DNA from: Orlajensenia leifsoniae
Lineage (GTDB): Bacteria > Actinomycetota > Actinomycetes > Actinomycetales > Microbacteriaceae
DNA length: 64,000 nt
Direction: 5' to 3'
Assembly: GCF_004570845.1 (NCBI RefSeq)
Contig: NZ_SPQZ01000007.1
Span: 62,001 to 126,000 of the forward strand
Part shown: piece by piece, positions 29,272 through 38,702 of the stretch
Layout: every line of letters starts with the position of its first letter
Position numbering within the stretch: the stretch's first letter is position 1
The notes under the pieces: model-generated
What the model saw: only the letters and a program-made list of their open reading frames with translations
Told to the model about the DNA's origin: nothing
Databases searched by the model: none
Translations under genes and position numbers: made by a program

Positions 29272-29778
29272 ATGGCTGCAGCACGCGACGACGACGCTCT
29301 CAACTGGGCGGGCGACGACGATCCGACGCTCGTGGCGAAGGATGCCGACGCCCTCGCGCCCGGGCGATCGACCGATCCGGAAGCTCCTGCCGGAGCCGAG
29401 CTCCCCTCAGGGTGGACGCCGGTCGGCGAGCCCGGCCGCGTGACGCATCCGGATGCGGCAGCAGACACCGACGACGGCCCCGCCCAGACCAGTTCGGCCA
29501 CCCTGATCACGCTCGGCGTGCTCGGCGGCATCTACTTGATCTACACGATCGGGTGGGCAGTGGTCGCGACGCGCATGTCGACGGGATCCATGGACCCCGT
29601 CGCGCAGTTCATGTTCGTACTCGGCACGTGGCTCGCCATCCTCGCGGTGCCGCTGTGGTTCGCCGTCACGCTCTGGCTCACCGGCGGTCGCCCGCGCCGG
29701 CGATTGCTCTGGCTGTTCGCTGGGGTGGTGCTGCTGGTGCCGTTGCCGTTCCTGCTCGGCACGGGGGTGGCGTCATGA
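29272..29778 (+). CDS. membrane protein with acidic N-terminus, 168 residues
   Basis: Residues 1-80 are acidic and disordered-looking (RDDDALNWAGDDDPTL); three hydrophobic segments follow at about 83-103, 115-137 and 145-165, with the basic GGRPRRR between the last two. I do not recognise a catalytic family. The stop overlaps the next start (ATGA), so the two membrane proteins are made together. Confidence 0.8.
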   Translation: MAAARDDDALNWAGDDDPTLVAKDADALAPGRSTDPEAPAGAELPSGWTPVGEPGRVTHPDAAADTDDGPAQTSSATLITLGVLGGIYLIYTIGWAVVATRMSTGSMDPVAQFMFVLGTWLAILAVPLWFAVTLWLTGGRPRRRLLWLFAGVVLLVPLPFLLGTGVAS

Positions 29779-30161
29779 CCGCATCCGACGACCTGAACGC
29801 CGCGCCGACCGTGAGGTCCGATTCCGACGGGACCCGACCGCGCACCCCGCTCTGGCTCGCCGTCACCCTGGCCGTGCTGTTCGGCCTGTTCTACGCCTAC
29901 GACGTCTTCGAGGCGCTCGGCAACCTCATCGGCATCTCCGACTTCGCCAACCAGCTCGACGCCTCGATCAACGGGTTCGGCTGGGTGCTGCTCGTTCTCG
30001 GCCTCGTGCTGCCGCTCGTGCTGTTCGCGATCGCCTTCTCGCTGGGGCGCAACCGAGGTCCACTGGCCCAGATCGCGTTCTACGCCGTGGGGCTCGGCCT
30101 CTCGGCCGTGCTGAGCCTCGACATCATCGCCGCGTTCGCGCGCTGGATCCCGATCGGCTGA
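29775..30161 (+). CDS. small membrane protein, 128 residues
   Basis: Starts MTASDDLNAAPTVRSDSDG then three hydrophobic segments (about 27-48, 66-90, 98-122). ATG overlaps the upstream stop by four bases, giving a two-gene operon of unknown function. Converges on the DoxX gene. Confidence 0.75.
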   Translation: MTASDDLNAAPTVRSDSDGTRPRTPLWLAVTLAVLFGLFYAYDVFEALGNLIGISDFANQLDASINGFGWVLLVLGLVLPLVLFAIAFSLGRNRGPLAQIAFYAVGLGLSAVLSLDIIAAFARWIPIG

Positions 30162-30209
30162 CCCGGCGGTCAGAGCCCGGGATCACCGGGTAGCGGCATC
30201 CGCTCGCCG

Positions 30210-30608
30210 TCAGACGGCGGCGAAGATGCACAGCCCGATCAGCACGATCTGCGCGATGAGGCGCGGGACGAGCGGGATCGAGAGCGAGCGGAAGGTCTCC
30301 GGATGCCGCGCCGCGAAGGCGTTCGCCGGGAAGACGGCGACGAGGAAGATCGCCAGCAGGATGCCGGCCGCGAACTGCGTGGCGGGGATCAGCAGGCCGA
30401 TGCCGCCGGCGATCTCGCACACGCCGGTGAAGCGCACCAGGTTGATCGGGCTCAGCAGGCCATCGCGCCGCATCCGGGGCGGAATCATCTTCGCCATGAT
30501 CTTCGCGGGGCCGCGTCGGAAGTGATTGAGGCCCATTCCGATGAAGACGATGGCGAGCAGGATGCGCACCACCCACTGGGCGATCTCGAAGATGTCGTCC
30601 GTCGTCAT
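30210..30608 (-). CDS. DoxX family membrane protein
   Basis: 132 residues, four membrane helices. RILLAIVFIGMGLNHF at the start, RFTGVCEIAGGIGLLIP in the second helix and FPANAFAARHPETF in the third loop are the DoxX/DUF-like pattern. Role is undefined; relatives are linked to oxidative stress defence. Confidence 0.85.
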   Translation of the reverse strand: MTTDDIFEIAQWVVRILLAIVFIGMGLNHFRRGPAKIMAKMIPPRMRRDGLLSPINLVRFTGVCEIAGGIGLLIPATQFAAGILLAIFLVAVFPANAFAARHPETFRSLSIPLVPRLIAQIVLIGLCIFAAV

Positions 30609-30710
30609 GAATTCCTCTCGGCTATGCGGCCTCGGCTAGAGTTTCACATGATTGCGTCCCAGTGACGGCGACGCGCATCCTCCCCTCTGCTGCAAAGGAA
30701 TCGATTCGTC

Positions 30711-32303
30711 GTGTCAAAGCCGGTCGTGCTGATCGCTGAAATCCTCTCGCCCGCCACGATCGATGCCCTCGGTCCCGACTTCGATGTGCGCCAGGTCGAC
30801 GGAACGGATCGCCCCGCGCTCTTCGCCGCTCTCGCCGACGCGAACGCGATCCTCGTGCGCAGTGCCACCCAGGTCGACGCGGAGGCCATCGCGGCGGCGC
30901 CGAAGCTCCAGGTCATCGCCCGCGCCGGCGTCGGCCTCGACAACGTCGACATCAAGGCGGCCACCACGGCCGGCGTCATGGTCGTGAACGCTCCGACCTC
31001 CAACATCATCTCGGCGGCCGAGCTCACGGTCGGTCACATCCTGAGCCTCGCCCGTCACATCCCGGCCGCGCACAACGCCCTCGCCCAGGGACAGTGGAAG
31101 CGCTCGGCGTACACCGGAACGGAGCTCTACGAGAAGACCGTCGGCATCATCGGTCTCGGCCGCATCGGCGCGCTCATCACGGCCCGCCTGCAGGCCTTCG
31201 GCACGAACGTGATCGCCTACGACCCCTACATCACCAGTGCCCGCGCCCAGCAGCTCGGCGTACAGCCCGTGAGCCTCGACGAACTGCTCGAGCAGTCCGA
31301 CTTCATCACGATCCACATGCCGAAGACGCCCGAGACCACGGGCATGATCAGCACCGAGCAGCTGAAGAAGATGAAGAAGACGGCCTACGTCGTCAACGTC
31401 GCACGTGGTGGGCTCATCGATGAAGCCGCGCTGCACGAGGCCCTCGTCGCCGGCGAGATCGCCGGAGCCGGCCTTGACGTGTTCGTGAGCGAGCCTCCGG
31501 AGGACTCGCCGCTGCTCGCCCTGCCGAACGTCGTCGTCACGCCGCACCTCGGTGCGTCGACGGACGAGGCGCAGGAGAAGGCCGGAGTGTCGGTGGCCAA
31601 GTCGGTGCGCCTCGCTCTCGCGGGCGAGCTGGTCCCGGATGCCGTCAACGTCGCCGGCGGCGTCATCGACCCGTACGTGCGCCCCGGCATCCCGCTGCTC
31701 GAGAAGCTCGGCCAGGTGTTCTCGGGCCTCGCGCACTCGAGCCCCCTCACCAGCGTCGACGTCGAGGTGCGCGGCGAGCTGGCCGACTACGACGTCAGCG
31801 TGCTGAAGCTCGCGGCCCTCAAGGGCGTGTTCACCAACGTCGTCAGCGAGACGGTCTCCTACGTCAACGCGCCGCTGCTCGCCGACCAGCGCGGCATCGG
31901 CGTGCGCCTGATCACCGACGCCGTCTCCGAGGAGTACCGCAACGTCATCACGCTCCGCGGCGCTCTCGCCGACGGCACCCAGGTCTCGGTCTCGGGAACG
32001 CTCACCGGAACCAAGCAGACCGAGAAGATCGTCGAGATCAACGGCTACGACGTCGAGGTGCCGATCGCGAAGAACCTGATCGTGATGCAGTACACCGACC
32101 GCCCCGGCATCGTCGCGGTCTACGGTCGCGAGTTCGGCGACGCCGGCATCAACATCGCCGGCATGCAGATCGCCCGGCACACTGCCGGGGGCCAGGCACT
32201 CAGCGTGCTGACGGTCGACTCGCCCGTTCCCGCCGAGATCCTCGCCGCCGTGCGCGACGCCATCGCCGCCGACGTCCTGATCGAGATCGACATCACCGAG
32301 TAG
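30711..32303 (+). CDS. serA: D-3-phosphoglycerate dehydrogenase
   Basis: 530 residues, the long form with an intervening and an ACT domain. GTG start with AAAGGA upstream. ARAGVGLDNVD, NAD motif GIIGLGRIGALI, HMPKTPET, VNVARGGLIDE and the catalytic His in TPHLGAST are all present; the C-terminal ACT domain (MQYTDRPGIVAVYG, INIAGMQIAR) is the serine feedback site. First step of serine synthesis. Followed by a strong bidirectional terminator. Confidence 0.97.
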   Translation: MSKPVVLIAEILSPATIDALGPDFDVRQVDGTDRPALFAALADANAILVRSATQVDAEAIAAAPKLQVIARAGVGLDNVDIKAATTAGVMVVNAPTSNIISAAELTVGHILSLARHIPAAHNALAQGQWKRSAYTGTELYEKTVGIIGLGRIGALITARLQAFGTNVIAYDPYITSARAQQLGVQPVSLDELLEQSDFITIHMPKTPETTGMISTEQLKKMKKTAYVVNVARGGLIDEAALHEALVAGEIAGAGLDVFVSEPPEDSPLLALPNVVVTPHLGASTDEAQEKAGVSVAKSVRLALAGELVPDAVNVAGGVIDPYVRPGIPLLEKLGQVFSGLAHSSPLTSVDVEVRGELADYDVSVLKLAALKGVFTNVVSETVSYVNAPLLADQRGIGVRLITDAVSEEYRNVITLRGALADGTQVSVSGTLTGTKQTEKIVEINGYDVEVPIAKNLIVMQYTDRPGIVAVYGREFGDAGINIAGMQIARHTAGGQALSVLTVDSPVPAEILAAVRDAIAADVLIEIDITE

Positions 32304-32321
32304 CGCACTCGCTCCAGACAG

Positions 32322-32358
32322 CACGAAGGCCCCGGATGATGCATCCGGGGCCTTCGTG
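32322..32358. terminator. bidirectional terminator between serA and DUF6458 gene
   Basis: Perfect 17-bp arms (32322-32338 CACGAAGGCCCCGGATG and 32342-32358) with a 3-base loop, located between convergent genes. Confidence 0.8.
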
Positions 32359-32378
32359 GTCGTGCGAGGTGATGCGCT

Positions 32379-32630
32379 CTACAGCTCGGGAGTCGAGCTC
32401 TCGTTGCGCGTGACCTGGCTGCCGTTCGCCGGGTCGACCGAGGTCGCGGTGACCGAGGTCGACTGGCGACGACGGAACAACAGCACGAGTCCGATGATCA
32501 CGACCACGGCCCCGGCGATCATGAGCACGTAGCCCACCATGTCGAGGTTGATCCATTCGACGTCGACGTTGAGCGCCCAGACGAGGATCGCCCCGACGGC
32601 GATGAGGAAGATGCCGAGACCGATGCTCAT
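32379..32630 (-). CDS. DUF6458 family membrane protein
   Basis: 83 residues, two membrane helices: MSIGLGIFLIAVGAILVWAL and VLMIAGAVVVIIGLVLLFRRR, with a short polar loop containing VDVEWINLD and a Ser/Thr tail. The pattern is that of DUF6458, a widespread actinobacterial small membrane protein of unknown function. Three bases downstream of the next small gene on the same strand. Confidence 0.8.
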   Translation of the reverse strand: MSIGLGIFLIAVGAILVWALNVDVEWINLDMVGYVLMIAGAVVVIIGLVLLFRRRQSTSVTATSVDPANGSQVTRNESSTPEL

Positions 32631-32633
32631 AGG

Positions 32634-32795
32634 TCAGCCCTTGTTTCCCGAGACCACCCGGATGAGCCAGGCGATGATCGCGATCACGGCGAGGATGATA
32701 CCGACCCAGAGGAGCCAGCTGAGTGCGCTGTTCAGGCCACCCAAGATGGCGAGCACGACAGCGACGACGATGATGATGATGAAGAGGAGGTTCAT
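32634..32795 (-). CDS. small hydrophobic protein, 53 residues
   Basis: Two hydrophobic segments in MNLLFIIIIVVAVVLAILGG and WLLWVGIILAVIAIIAWL. AAAGGA lies upstream of the ATG at 32795. It forms an operon with the DUF6458 gene and may belong to the DUF5670/lmo0937-like group of tiny membrane proteins; function unknown. Confidence 0.7.
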   Translation of the reverse strand: MNLLFIIIIVVAVVLAILGGLNSALSWLLWVGIILAVIAIIAWLIRVVSGNKG

Positions 32796-33035
32796 TGTGG
32801 TGGATCCTTTCGTCGGGATTCCGGTTCTGCGTCGAATCACGACCGGAGATGACCCCCGATCGCAGGATGCACGGCGCATCGCCCCCTGTTCGGGGCAACA
32901 CCCGACATTACTCAGCATCGGCCCCCGAGGGTAGAGGATTGCGGGCGTGGCGGATCTGTGATTAGCCGTGCGCTGCGCCGCCCGAACCGGCGACTACGCT
33001 GGAATGACACCCTTTCACCGCTTGCGAGGAGCGAA

Positions 33036-34094
33036 ATGTCGCGTGTCATCTCCCTGGCCGTCATCCCCGGCGACGGCATCGGGCCCGAAGTCGTCACCGA
33101 GGGCCTCAAGGTGCTCGATACCGTGACGGATGGCGGCGACGTCGCCTTCGAGAAGACGACGTTCTCGCTGGGAGCCACCCGGTACCTCGAGACCGGCGAC
33201 ACCCTCACCGACGACGACCTCGCGGCCGTCTCGCGCCACGATGCCATCCTTCTCGGAGCTGTCGGCGGCACCCCCGGCGACCCACGTCTGGCCGGTGCGA
33301 ACATCGAGCGCGGACTGCTGCTGAAGCTGCGGTTCTCGCTCGACCACTACGTGAACCTGCGCCCGTCGGTGCTGCACCCCGGCGTCTCGAGCCCTCTGGC
33401 CGACCCCGGATCCATCGATTTCGTCGTCGTGCGCGAGGGCACCGAGGGGCCGTACGTGGGCAACGGCGGCTCGATCCGCCAGGGCACGCAGCACGAGGTC
33501 GCCAACGAGGTGTCGGTCAACACGGCCTACGGCGTCGAGCGCGTGGTGCGGCACGCCTTCGGAGTGGCATCCGCTCGCCCGCGAAAGCACCTCACCCTGG
33601 TGCATAAGACCAACGTCCTGGTCTTCGCCGGCGGCATCTGGAAGCGCGTCGTCGACGAGGTCGCCGCCGAGTTCCCCGAGGTGACCGTCGACTACCTCCA
33701 CGTCGATGCCGCGACGATCTTCCTCGTCACGAACCCTGCTAGATTCGATGTCATCGTCACGGACAACCTCTTCGGCGACATCCTCACCGATCTTGCGGCC
33801 GCGATCAGCGGCGGCATCGGCCTCGCAGCCTCCGGCAACATCAACCCGGACGGCCGATTCCCCAGCATGTTCGAGCCGGTGCACGGTTCTGCGCCCGACA
33901 TCGCCGGGAAGGGCATCGCCGACCCGACTGCCGCCATCCTCTCCGTCGCACTCCTGCTCGATCACCTCGGGCTCACGGATGCCGCGGCACGAGTGCAGGC
34001 GGCCGTCGCAGCCGACATCGCCGAACGCGGTGAGGCAACTCGGTCGACCTCGGAGATCGGCACTGCGATCTCCGACCGGATTCGCGCACACTAG
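33036..34094 (+). CDS. leuB: 3-isopropylmalate dehydrogenase
   Basis: 352 residues. [41 protein letters not shown] and [15 protein letters not shown] are the family motifs for substrate, Mg and NAD. ATG at 33036 has GAGGA upstream. Leucine synthesis; 24 bases before ilvE, giving a leuB-ilvE unit. Confidence 0.96.
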   Translation: MSRVISLAVIPGDGIGPEVVTEGLKVLDTVTDGGDVAFEKTTFSLGATRYLETGDTLTDDDLAAVSRHDAILLGAVGGTPGDPRLAGANIERGLLLKLRFSLDHYVNLRPSVLHPGVSSPLADPGSIDFVVVREGTEGPYVGNGGSIRQGTQHEVANEVSVNTAYGVERVVRHAFGVASARPRKHLTLVHKTNVLVFAGGIWKRVVDEVAAEFPEVTVDYLHVDAATIFLVTNPARFDVIVTDNLFGDILTDLAAAISGGIGLAASGNINPDGRFPSMFEPVHGSAPDIAGKGIADPTAAILSVALLLDHLGLTDAAARVQAAVAADIAERGEATRSTSEIGTAISDRIRAH

Positions 34095-34118
34095 ACGTAC
34101 TCGAAGAAAGAGCAGCCC

Positions 34119-35225
34119 ATGACGATCCAGCTTCCCCTCGCAAGCCAGAGCCTCATCTGGCAGACCGTCCGCAACGAGAACCCCGTCGCTCCCGAGGCGC
34201 GCGAGGCGATCCTCGCCGACCCCGGATTCGGCAACCACTTCACCGACCACATGGTCGACGTGTGCTGGTCGGAGCGCGGCGGTTGGCACCGTCCGCGTGT
34301 CTCGCCCTACGGGCCCATCCAGCTCGACCCGGCCGCCGCCGTGCTCCACTACGCCCAGGAGATCTTCGAGGGTCTCAAGGCCTACCGTCACGCCGACGGC
34401 TCCATCTGGACCTTCCGCCCCTACGAGAACGCAGCACGCATGCAGCGCTCGGCGCACCGCCTCGCCCTGCCCGAGCTGCCGTCGGAGCACTTCATCGCGT
34501 CGCTCAAGCAGCTCATCGCCGTCGACGGCGACTGGGTGCCGACGGCGCCGGAAACCAGCCTGTACCTGCGGCCGTTCATGTTCGCCAAGGAGGCGTTCCT
34601 CGGCGTGCGGCCGGCGAAGAAGGTGGCCTACTACCTGATCGCCAGCCCCGCTGGTGCGTACTTCACCGGGGGAGTGCAGCCGGTCAACATCTGGCTCTCG
34701 AGCGAGTACGCCCGCGCCAGCAAGGGTGGAACCGGCGCGGCCAAGACCGGTGGCAACTACGCGTCGAGCCTGCTGCCGCAGGCCGAGGCCTACGAGCACG
34801 GCTGCCAGCAGGTGCTCTTCCTCGACGAGGGGAAGTACCTCGAGGAGCTCGGCGGCATGAACATCGTGCTGGTGCGCAAGGACGGCACTCTCATCACGCC
34901 GGAGTCCGAGTCGATCCTCGAGGGCATCACGCGCGATTCGGTTCTGCGCCTGGCCGCCGACCGCGGTCACCTCATCGAGCAGCGCAAGGTCACTCTCGAC
35001 GAGTGGCGGGAGGGTGCGGCGTCCGGCGACATCGTCGGAGCCTTCGCCTGCGGCACGGCCGCGGTGATCGTGCCCATCGGACGGCTGCTCGGCGAGGACT
35101 TCGAGATCGTGCACAACGGCCCGCAGGCGGAGGAGCTCGCGCTGTCACTGCGCGAAGAGCTCACCGGCATCCAGTACGGCCGCGTCGAGGACCGCCACGG
35201 CTGGCTGGTGCGTCTCGACGCATGA
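34119..35225 (+). CDS. ilvE: branched-chain amino acid aminotransferase
   Basis: 368 residues, fold-type IV PLP enzyme. The PLP lysine is in AAKTGGNYASSL, followed by LEELGGMNIVLV and ILEGITRDSVLRLA. Last step of leucine, isoleucine and valine synthesis. Directly followed by a GNAT gene seven bases on. Confidence 0.95.
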   Translation: MTIQLPLASQSLIWQTVRNENPVAPEAREAILADPGFGNHFTDHMVDVCWSERGGWHRPRVSPYGPIQLDPAAAVLHYAQEIFEGLKAYRHADGSIWTFRPYENAARMQRSAHRLALPELPSEHFIASLKQLIAVDGDWVPTAPETSLYLRPFMFAKEAFLGVRPAKKVAYYLIASPAGAYFTGGVQPVNIWLSSEYARASKGGTGAAKTGGNYASSLLPQAEAYEHGCQQVLFLDEGKYLEELGGMNIVLVRKDGTLITPESESILEGITRDSVLRLAADRGHLIEQRKVTLDEWREGAASGDIVGAFACGTAAVIVPIGRLLGEDFEIVHNGPQAEELALSLREELTGIQYGRVEDRHGWLVRLDA

Positions 35226-35232
35226 GCGCCGC

Positions 35233-35670
35233 GTGACTGACGCTCCTGAACTGCAGCTGCGGGCCTTCGGGCGCGACGACACCGAGACCGTCGTCGCGCT
35301 CTGGCGTGCCTGCGGTCTCGTCGTTCCCTGGAACGACCCGTACCGCGACATCGAACGCAAGCTCGCCGAGCAGCCCGAGCTATTCCTCGTGGGGGAGAGC
35401 GGCGGCCGCGTCGTGGCGTCGGTGATGATCGGCTACGACGGCCACCGGGGCTGGATGAACTATCTCGCCGTCGACCCGACGGAGCAGGGAAGAGGCCACG
35501 GTCGCACGCTGGTGCTGGAGGCCGAACGGATGCTGACGGCCCGCGGATGCCCCAAGCTCAACCTGCAGGTGCGGGGGACGAACACCGCCGCACTGGGGTT
35601 CTACGAGGCCATCGGCTACGCGCCCGATCACGCCGTGAGCCTCGGCAAGCGCCTCATCGCCGACGACTGA
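35233..35670 (+). CDS. GNAT family acetyltransferase (YpeA-like)
   Basis: 145 residues from GTG. Acetyl-CoA motif VDPTEQGRGHGRTLV, and LNLQVRGTNTAALGFYEAIGY at the C-terminal half, which matches the YpeA group. The substrate is not known. Likely cotranscribed with ilvE. Confidence 0.88.
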   Translation: MTDAPELQLRAFGRDDTETVVALWRACGLVVPWNDPYRDIERKLAEQPELFLVGESGGRVVASVMIGYDGHRGWMNYLAVDPTEQGRGHGRTLVLEAERMLTARGCPKLNLQVRGTNTAALGFYEAIGYAPDHAVSLGKRLIADD

Positions 35671-35672
35671 GG

Positions 35673-35695
35673 CGGCAGCACCCGCCCTGCTGCCG
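35673..35695 (+). terminator. hairpin after the GNAT gene
   Basis: CGGCAGCA, seven-base loop, TGCTGCCG: an 8-bp stem starting three bases after the stop. No T-run. Confidence 0.4.
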
Positions 35696-35753
35696 ACGCA
35701 AGCTACGGCATCCGTCGCCCGAATCGCGTTCGTGCTGCTCCCTGCGCTGCCGG

Positions 35754-35759
35754 TACCGT
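35754..35759 (+). promoter_or_regulatory. -10 element of the FAH gene, likely leaderless
   Basis: TACCGT lies six bases before the ATG at 35766. TGAGG between them could also be a weak ribosome binding site, too close to the start to be typical. Confidence 0.3.
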
Positions 35760-35765
35760 TGAGGC

Positions 35766-36536
35766 ATGAAGATCGCACGGTTCAGCCACGACAATCGCAT
35801 CGCCTTCGGAATCGTCGACGACGACGACCTGGTGGTGTTGACGGGAGACCCGATGTTCGCGGGCTACGACACCACGGGGGAGCGCGTGCCGATCGCGGAC
35901 GCCACCCTGCTGGCGCCGTCGATCCCGCGCTCGAAGGTGGTCGGCGTCGGCAAGAACTACCGCGACCACGCCACGGAGATGGGCACGGCGGTTCCCGAGG
36001 AGCCGCTGCTGTTCCTGAAGCCGAACACCTCGGTGTCGGGTCCGGGCGACTACATCGTGCTGCCGAAGCAGAGCCAGCGGGTGGAGTTCGAGGGCGAGCT
36101 CGCCATCGTGATCGGCACGATCACCAAGAACGTCACCGAGGAGAAGGCGATGGAGCACGTGTTCGGCTTCACCATCGCCAACGACGTGACGGCACGCGAC
36201 CTGCAGAAGTCCGACGGCCAGTGGACCCGCGCGAAGGGCTTCGACTCGTTCTGCCCGATCGGCCCCATCGTCGACACAGAGTTCGACTTCCCGTCGGCCG
36301 AGATCGTCACGCGCGTCAACGGCGTGGTGAAGCAGCAGGCGCCGCTCACCGACATGGTGCACGACGTCGAGACGATCATCGCCTACGCCTCGAGCGTGTT
36401 CACGCTGCTCCCGGGCGACATCATCCTGACCGGAACCCCGGCCGGTGTCGGCCCGATCGAGAACGGCGACACCGTCGAGGTCGAGATCACGGGACTCGGA
36501 ATCCTGACGAACCCCGTGGTGCGGCCCCGCGGCTGA
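35766..36536 (+). CDS. fumarylacetoacetate hydrolase family protein
   Basis: 256 residues. Metal-binding and catalytic motifs: VGVGKNYRDHATEMG, FEGELAIVIG, GFTIANDVTARDLQ, and ILTGTPAGVGPI at the C-terminus. The family cleaves or decarboxylates oxo-acids (fumarylpyruvate, acylpyruvate, oxaloacetate tautomers). In this backbone position next to gltX it is probably the common acylpyruvase/oxaloacetate tautomerase-like housekeeping version, not part of the catabolic region. Confidence 0.9.
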   Translation: MKIARFSHDNRIAFGIVDDDDLVVLTGDPMFAGYDTTGERVPIADATLLAPSIPRSKVVGVGKNYRDHATEMGTAVPEEPLLFLKPNTSVSGPGDYIVLPKQSQRVEFEGELAIVIGTITKNVTEEKAMEHVFGFTIANDVTARDLQKSDGQWTRAKGFDSFCPIGPIVDTEFDFPSAEIVTRVNGVVKQQAPLTDMVHDVETIIAYASSVFTLLPGDIILTGTPAGVGPIENGDTVEVEITGLGILTNPVVRPRG

Positions 36537-36556
36537 GCGACTGAGCGACTGAGCGA
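36533..36556 (+). repeat. three tandem copies of CTGAGCGA
   Basis: CTGAGCGA repeats exactly three times across the stop codon of the FAH gene and into the gap before the convergent aminotransferase. Confidence 0.85.
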
Positions 36557-36558
36557 CT

Positions 36559-37626
36559 TCAGCGGCCCAGCGCTGCCAGCGCGTCGGCCACGTCCTGCTC
36601 GTCGTTCCAGAGGTGGAAGGCGACTCGGGCGCATCCGTTCCGGCCCGACGCGGTGATCCCGGATGCGGCGAGCCGACCGAGATCGCGACCGTCGGCATCC
36701 GGCCACGTGATGATCGCCTGGCCCGGTCGGCGTTCGAGTCCGAGTCCGTCGGTGAACGCCGCCGCGAGGCCTGTCACGTGGGTGCGCAGGGCCCCGAGGT
36801 CGAGCTGCGCGAACATCGCGATGGCCGCCTCGGCGCCCACCCACACGGGCCAGGCGGGGGAGACGTCGAAGCGCCGGGCATCGGCGGCGAGGGTCATGGT
36901 CGGTCCATAGCACGACGCCCACGGATCGACGCCGGCGTACCAGCCGGTCTGCGTCGGCGCGACCTCTGCGGCGAACGCTGCCGAGATCGTGAGGAAGGCG
37001 GCCCCGCGGGGAGCGCACAGCCACTTGTAGCCGTGGCAGATCGTGGCGTCGAAGAGAGCGGCATCTACCGGCATCCACCCAACGGCCTGGGTGGTGTCGC
37101 ACAGCGTGCGGGCGCCCTGCGCCCGTGCTGCCGCGACGACGGCAGCGGCATCCGCCACCGCCCCCGTGGCGGACTGCACGAGCGAGAACGCGACGAGCCA
37201 GGTGGATGCCGTGATGGATGCGGCGAGCTCGACGAGCGGCACGCTGCGCACGGTGACGCCGCGGTGCGCTTGGCTGAGGAACGGGAACACGATCGAGCTG
37301 AAGTCGCCGTCGACGCAGAGCACCTCGGCGCCGTCGGGCACGCTCGCGGCGATGACGGCGGCCATCGCCGAGGTCTGCGACCCGATCGCCACGCGGTCTG
37401 CGCCCACTCCGACGAGGCCGGCATAGGACAGGCGTGTGCGTTCGACCCCGGCGGTGTAGTCGACGGCGCAGGCTTCGCCGCGCGCCCAGCGATCGGCGTC
37501 GGCGCGCATGGCCGCGCTCGTCTCGACGGTCGGCAGGCCGAGCGTGCAGGCGGCCAGGTAACCGCGTCCAGCGGCGAACCGGGCGCGCGCGTCGGCGACA
37601 GAGACAGGGGTGGTGGCGGCGGGCAT
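36559..37626 (-). CDS. class V aminotransferase / cysteine desulfurase-like PLP enzyme
   Basis: 355 residues. [12 protein letters not shown] and the PLP lysine in [12 protein letters not shown] are class V features; the family includes kynureninase, isopenicillin epimerase and desulfurases, so activity is open. The in-frame ATG at 37626 is taken; GGAGG is only one base away, so initiation may be leaderless. Divergent from a LysR regulator with a clear LysR box between them, so it is probably that regulator's target. Confidence 0.85.
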   Translation of the reverse strand: MPAATTPVSVADARARFAAGRGYLAACTLGLPTVETSAAMRADADRWARGEACAVDYTAGVERTRLSYAGLVGVGADRVAIGSQTSAMAAVIAASVPDGAEVLCVDGDFSSIVFPFLSQAHRGVTVRSVPLVELAASITASTWLVAFSLVQSATGAVADAAAVVAAARAQGARTLCDTTQAVGWMPVDAALFDATICHGYKWLCAPRGAAFLTISAAFAAEVAPTQTGWYAGVDPWASCYGPTMTLAADARRFDVSPAWPVWVGAEAAIAMFAQLDLGALRTHVTGLAAAFTDGLGLERRPGQAIITWPDADGRDLGRLAASGITASGRNGCARVAFHLWNDEQDVADALAALGR

Positions 37627-37683
37627 GCCTCCATGGTGCGCCGACGGCTCCCATTCGACAATCGCAGATGAGTGCTGACACCC

Positions 37684-37698
37684 ATAACAAGTGGTTAT
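37684..37698. promoter_or_regulatory. LysR-type operator between divergent genes
   Basis: ATAACAAGTGGTTAT is a perfect inverted repeat with the T-N11-A core of LysR boxes. It lies between the aminotransferase (start 37626) and lysR (start 37708). TATGCT at 37696-37701, six bases before the lysR GTG, overlaps it as a -10 element, which fits autoregulation. Confidence 0.75.
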
Positions 37699-37707
37699 GC
37701 TGCGGAC

Positions 37708-38661
37708 GTGAACAGCACCGACCTCGACCTCGACTCGCACTCGCTGCGCACAGTGCTGGCCATCGCCGAGCACGGCTCGATCACGGCGGCATCCGAGGCC
37801 CTCGGCTACAGCCAGCCGGCGATCAGCCAGCACGTGAAGCGGCTCGAGGCGCGCATCGGCATGCCCGTACTCGAGCGCACAGGTCGCACCGTGCGCCTCA
37901 CCGAGGCCGGCACCGTGCTCGCGCGTCACGCCCAGACCGTGGCGACGGCTCTGGATGCCGCAGCAGGCGAGATCGCCGAACTCCAGGGCCTGCGCTCCGG
38001 CAGGGTGCGCATCGCCGCGTTCCCCTCGGCGTCGGCGACGATCGTGCCGAGGCTGCTCGCCGCGATGGCGGAGCGGCATCCGGCGGTCTCCATCAGCTAT
38101 CTCGAGGCCGAGCCGCCCGAGGCCGTCGCGGCCGTCCGCGAGAACCGCGCCGACATCGCGATCACGTTCAGCTACCCGGGAGACCAGGACGACCCTCACC
38201 GCGAGAGCGCCCGCGGCCTCTCGGTGCGCACAGTAGGCCGCGAGCCCGTGCACGTCGTGCTGCCCGAGTCGCATCAGCAGGCGGCTGCGGCATCCGTCGA
38301 CATCGCAGCCCTCGCCGACGAGAGCTGGATCGCCGGATGCCCGCGCTGTCGCGGCCACCTGGTCGAGCTCTGCGCTGCGAGCGGCTACGTTCCCCGCATC
38401 GGCTACGAGACCGACAACTTCGTCGCTGTGCTGGGCATGGTGGCGGCCGGCCTCGGCGTCGCCACGCTTCCGCGCCTGGCCCTCGCCTCGACCCGGCTGC
38501 CCGCTGGGGTCGTCGCCCTTCCGACCACGCACGCCGACCACCGCACGCTGAACGTCGTCACTGCCGAGGGCGCCGAGAAGGTACCGGCCATCGGAGCGAG
38601 CCTGCGCGTGCTCGCCGGCATCGACCGCAGCGAATGGACCGGCGAGGATCTCCACGCCTGA
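37708..38661 (+). CDS. LysR family transcriptional regulator
   Basis: 317 residues. N-terminal helix-turn-helix: [35 protein letters not shown] at residues about 12-46, then the periplasmic-binding-like effector domain. GTG at 37708 has no Shine-Dalgarno but a -10 six bases upstream, so it is likely leaderless. Probably controls the divergent PLP enzyme. Confidence 0.92.
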   Translation: MNSTDLDLDSHSLRTVLAIAEHGSITAASEALGYSQPAISQHVKRLEARIGMPVLERTGRTVRLTEAGTVLARHAQTVATALDAAAGEIAELQGLRSGRVRIAAFPSASATIVPRLLAAMAERHPAVSISYLEAEPPEAVAAVRENRADIAITFSYPGDQDDPHRESARGLSVRTVGREPVHVVLPESHQQAAAASVDIAALADESWIAGCPRCRGHLVELCAASGYVPRIGYETDNFVAVLGMVAAGLGVATLPRLALASTRLPAGVVALPTTHADHRTLNVVTAEGAEKVPAIGASLRVLAGIDRSEWTGEDLHA

Positions 38662-38688
38662 CCGGCTCCGGCACCGGATGCCGCTGGC

Positions 38689-38694
38689 TAGACT
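38689..38694 (+). promoter_or_regulatory. -10 element, likely leaderless gltX transcript
   Basis: TAGACT, identical to that of ilvD, ends eight bases before the gltX ATG with no Shine-Dalgarno sequence. Confidence 0.4.
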
Positions 38695-38702
38695 TGACCG
38701 CG

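Noticed and set aside
25898-29284. 1128-residue open frame antisense to the phosphoesterase gene
   Set aside because: Same antisense artefact; sense frame has signal peptide and domain motifs.
37434-38702. Long N-terminal extension of gltX
   Set aside because: Extension is a shadow of the lysR gene; GltX starts at 38703 near the HIGH region.
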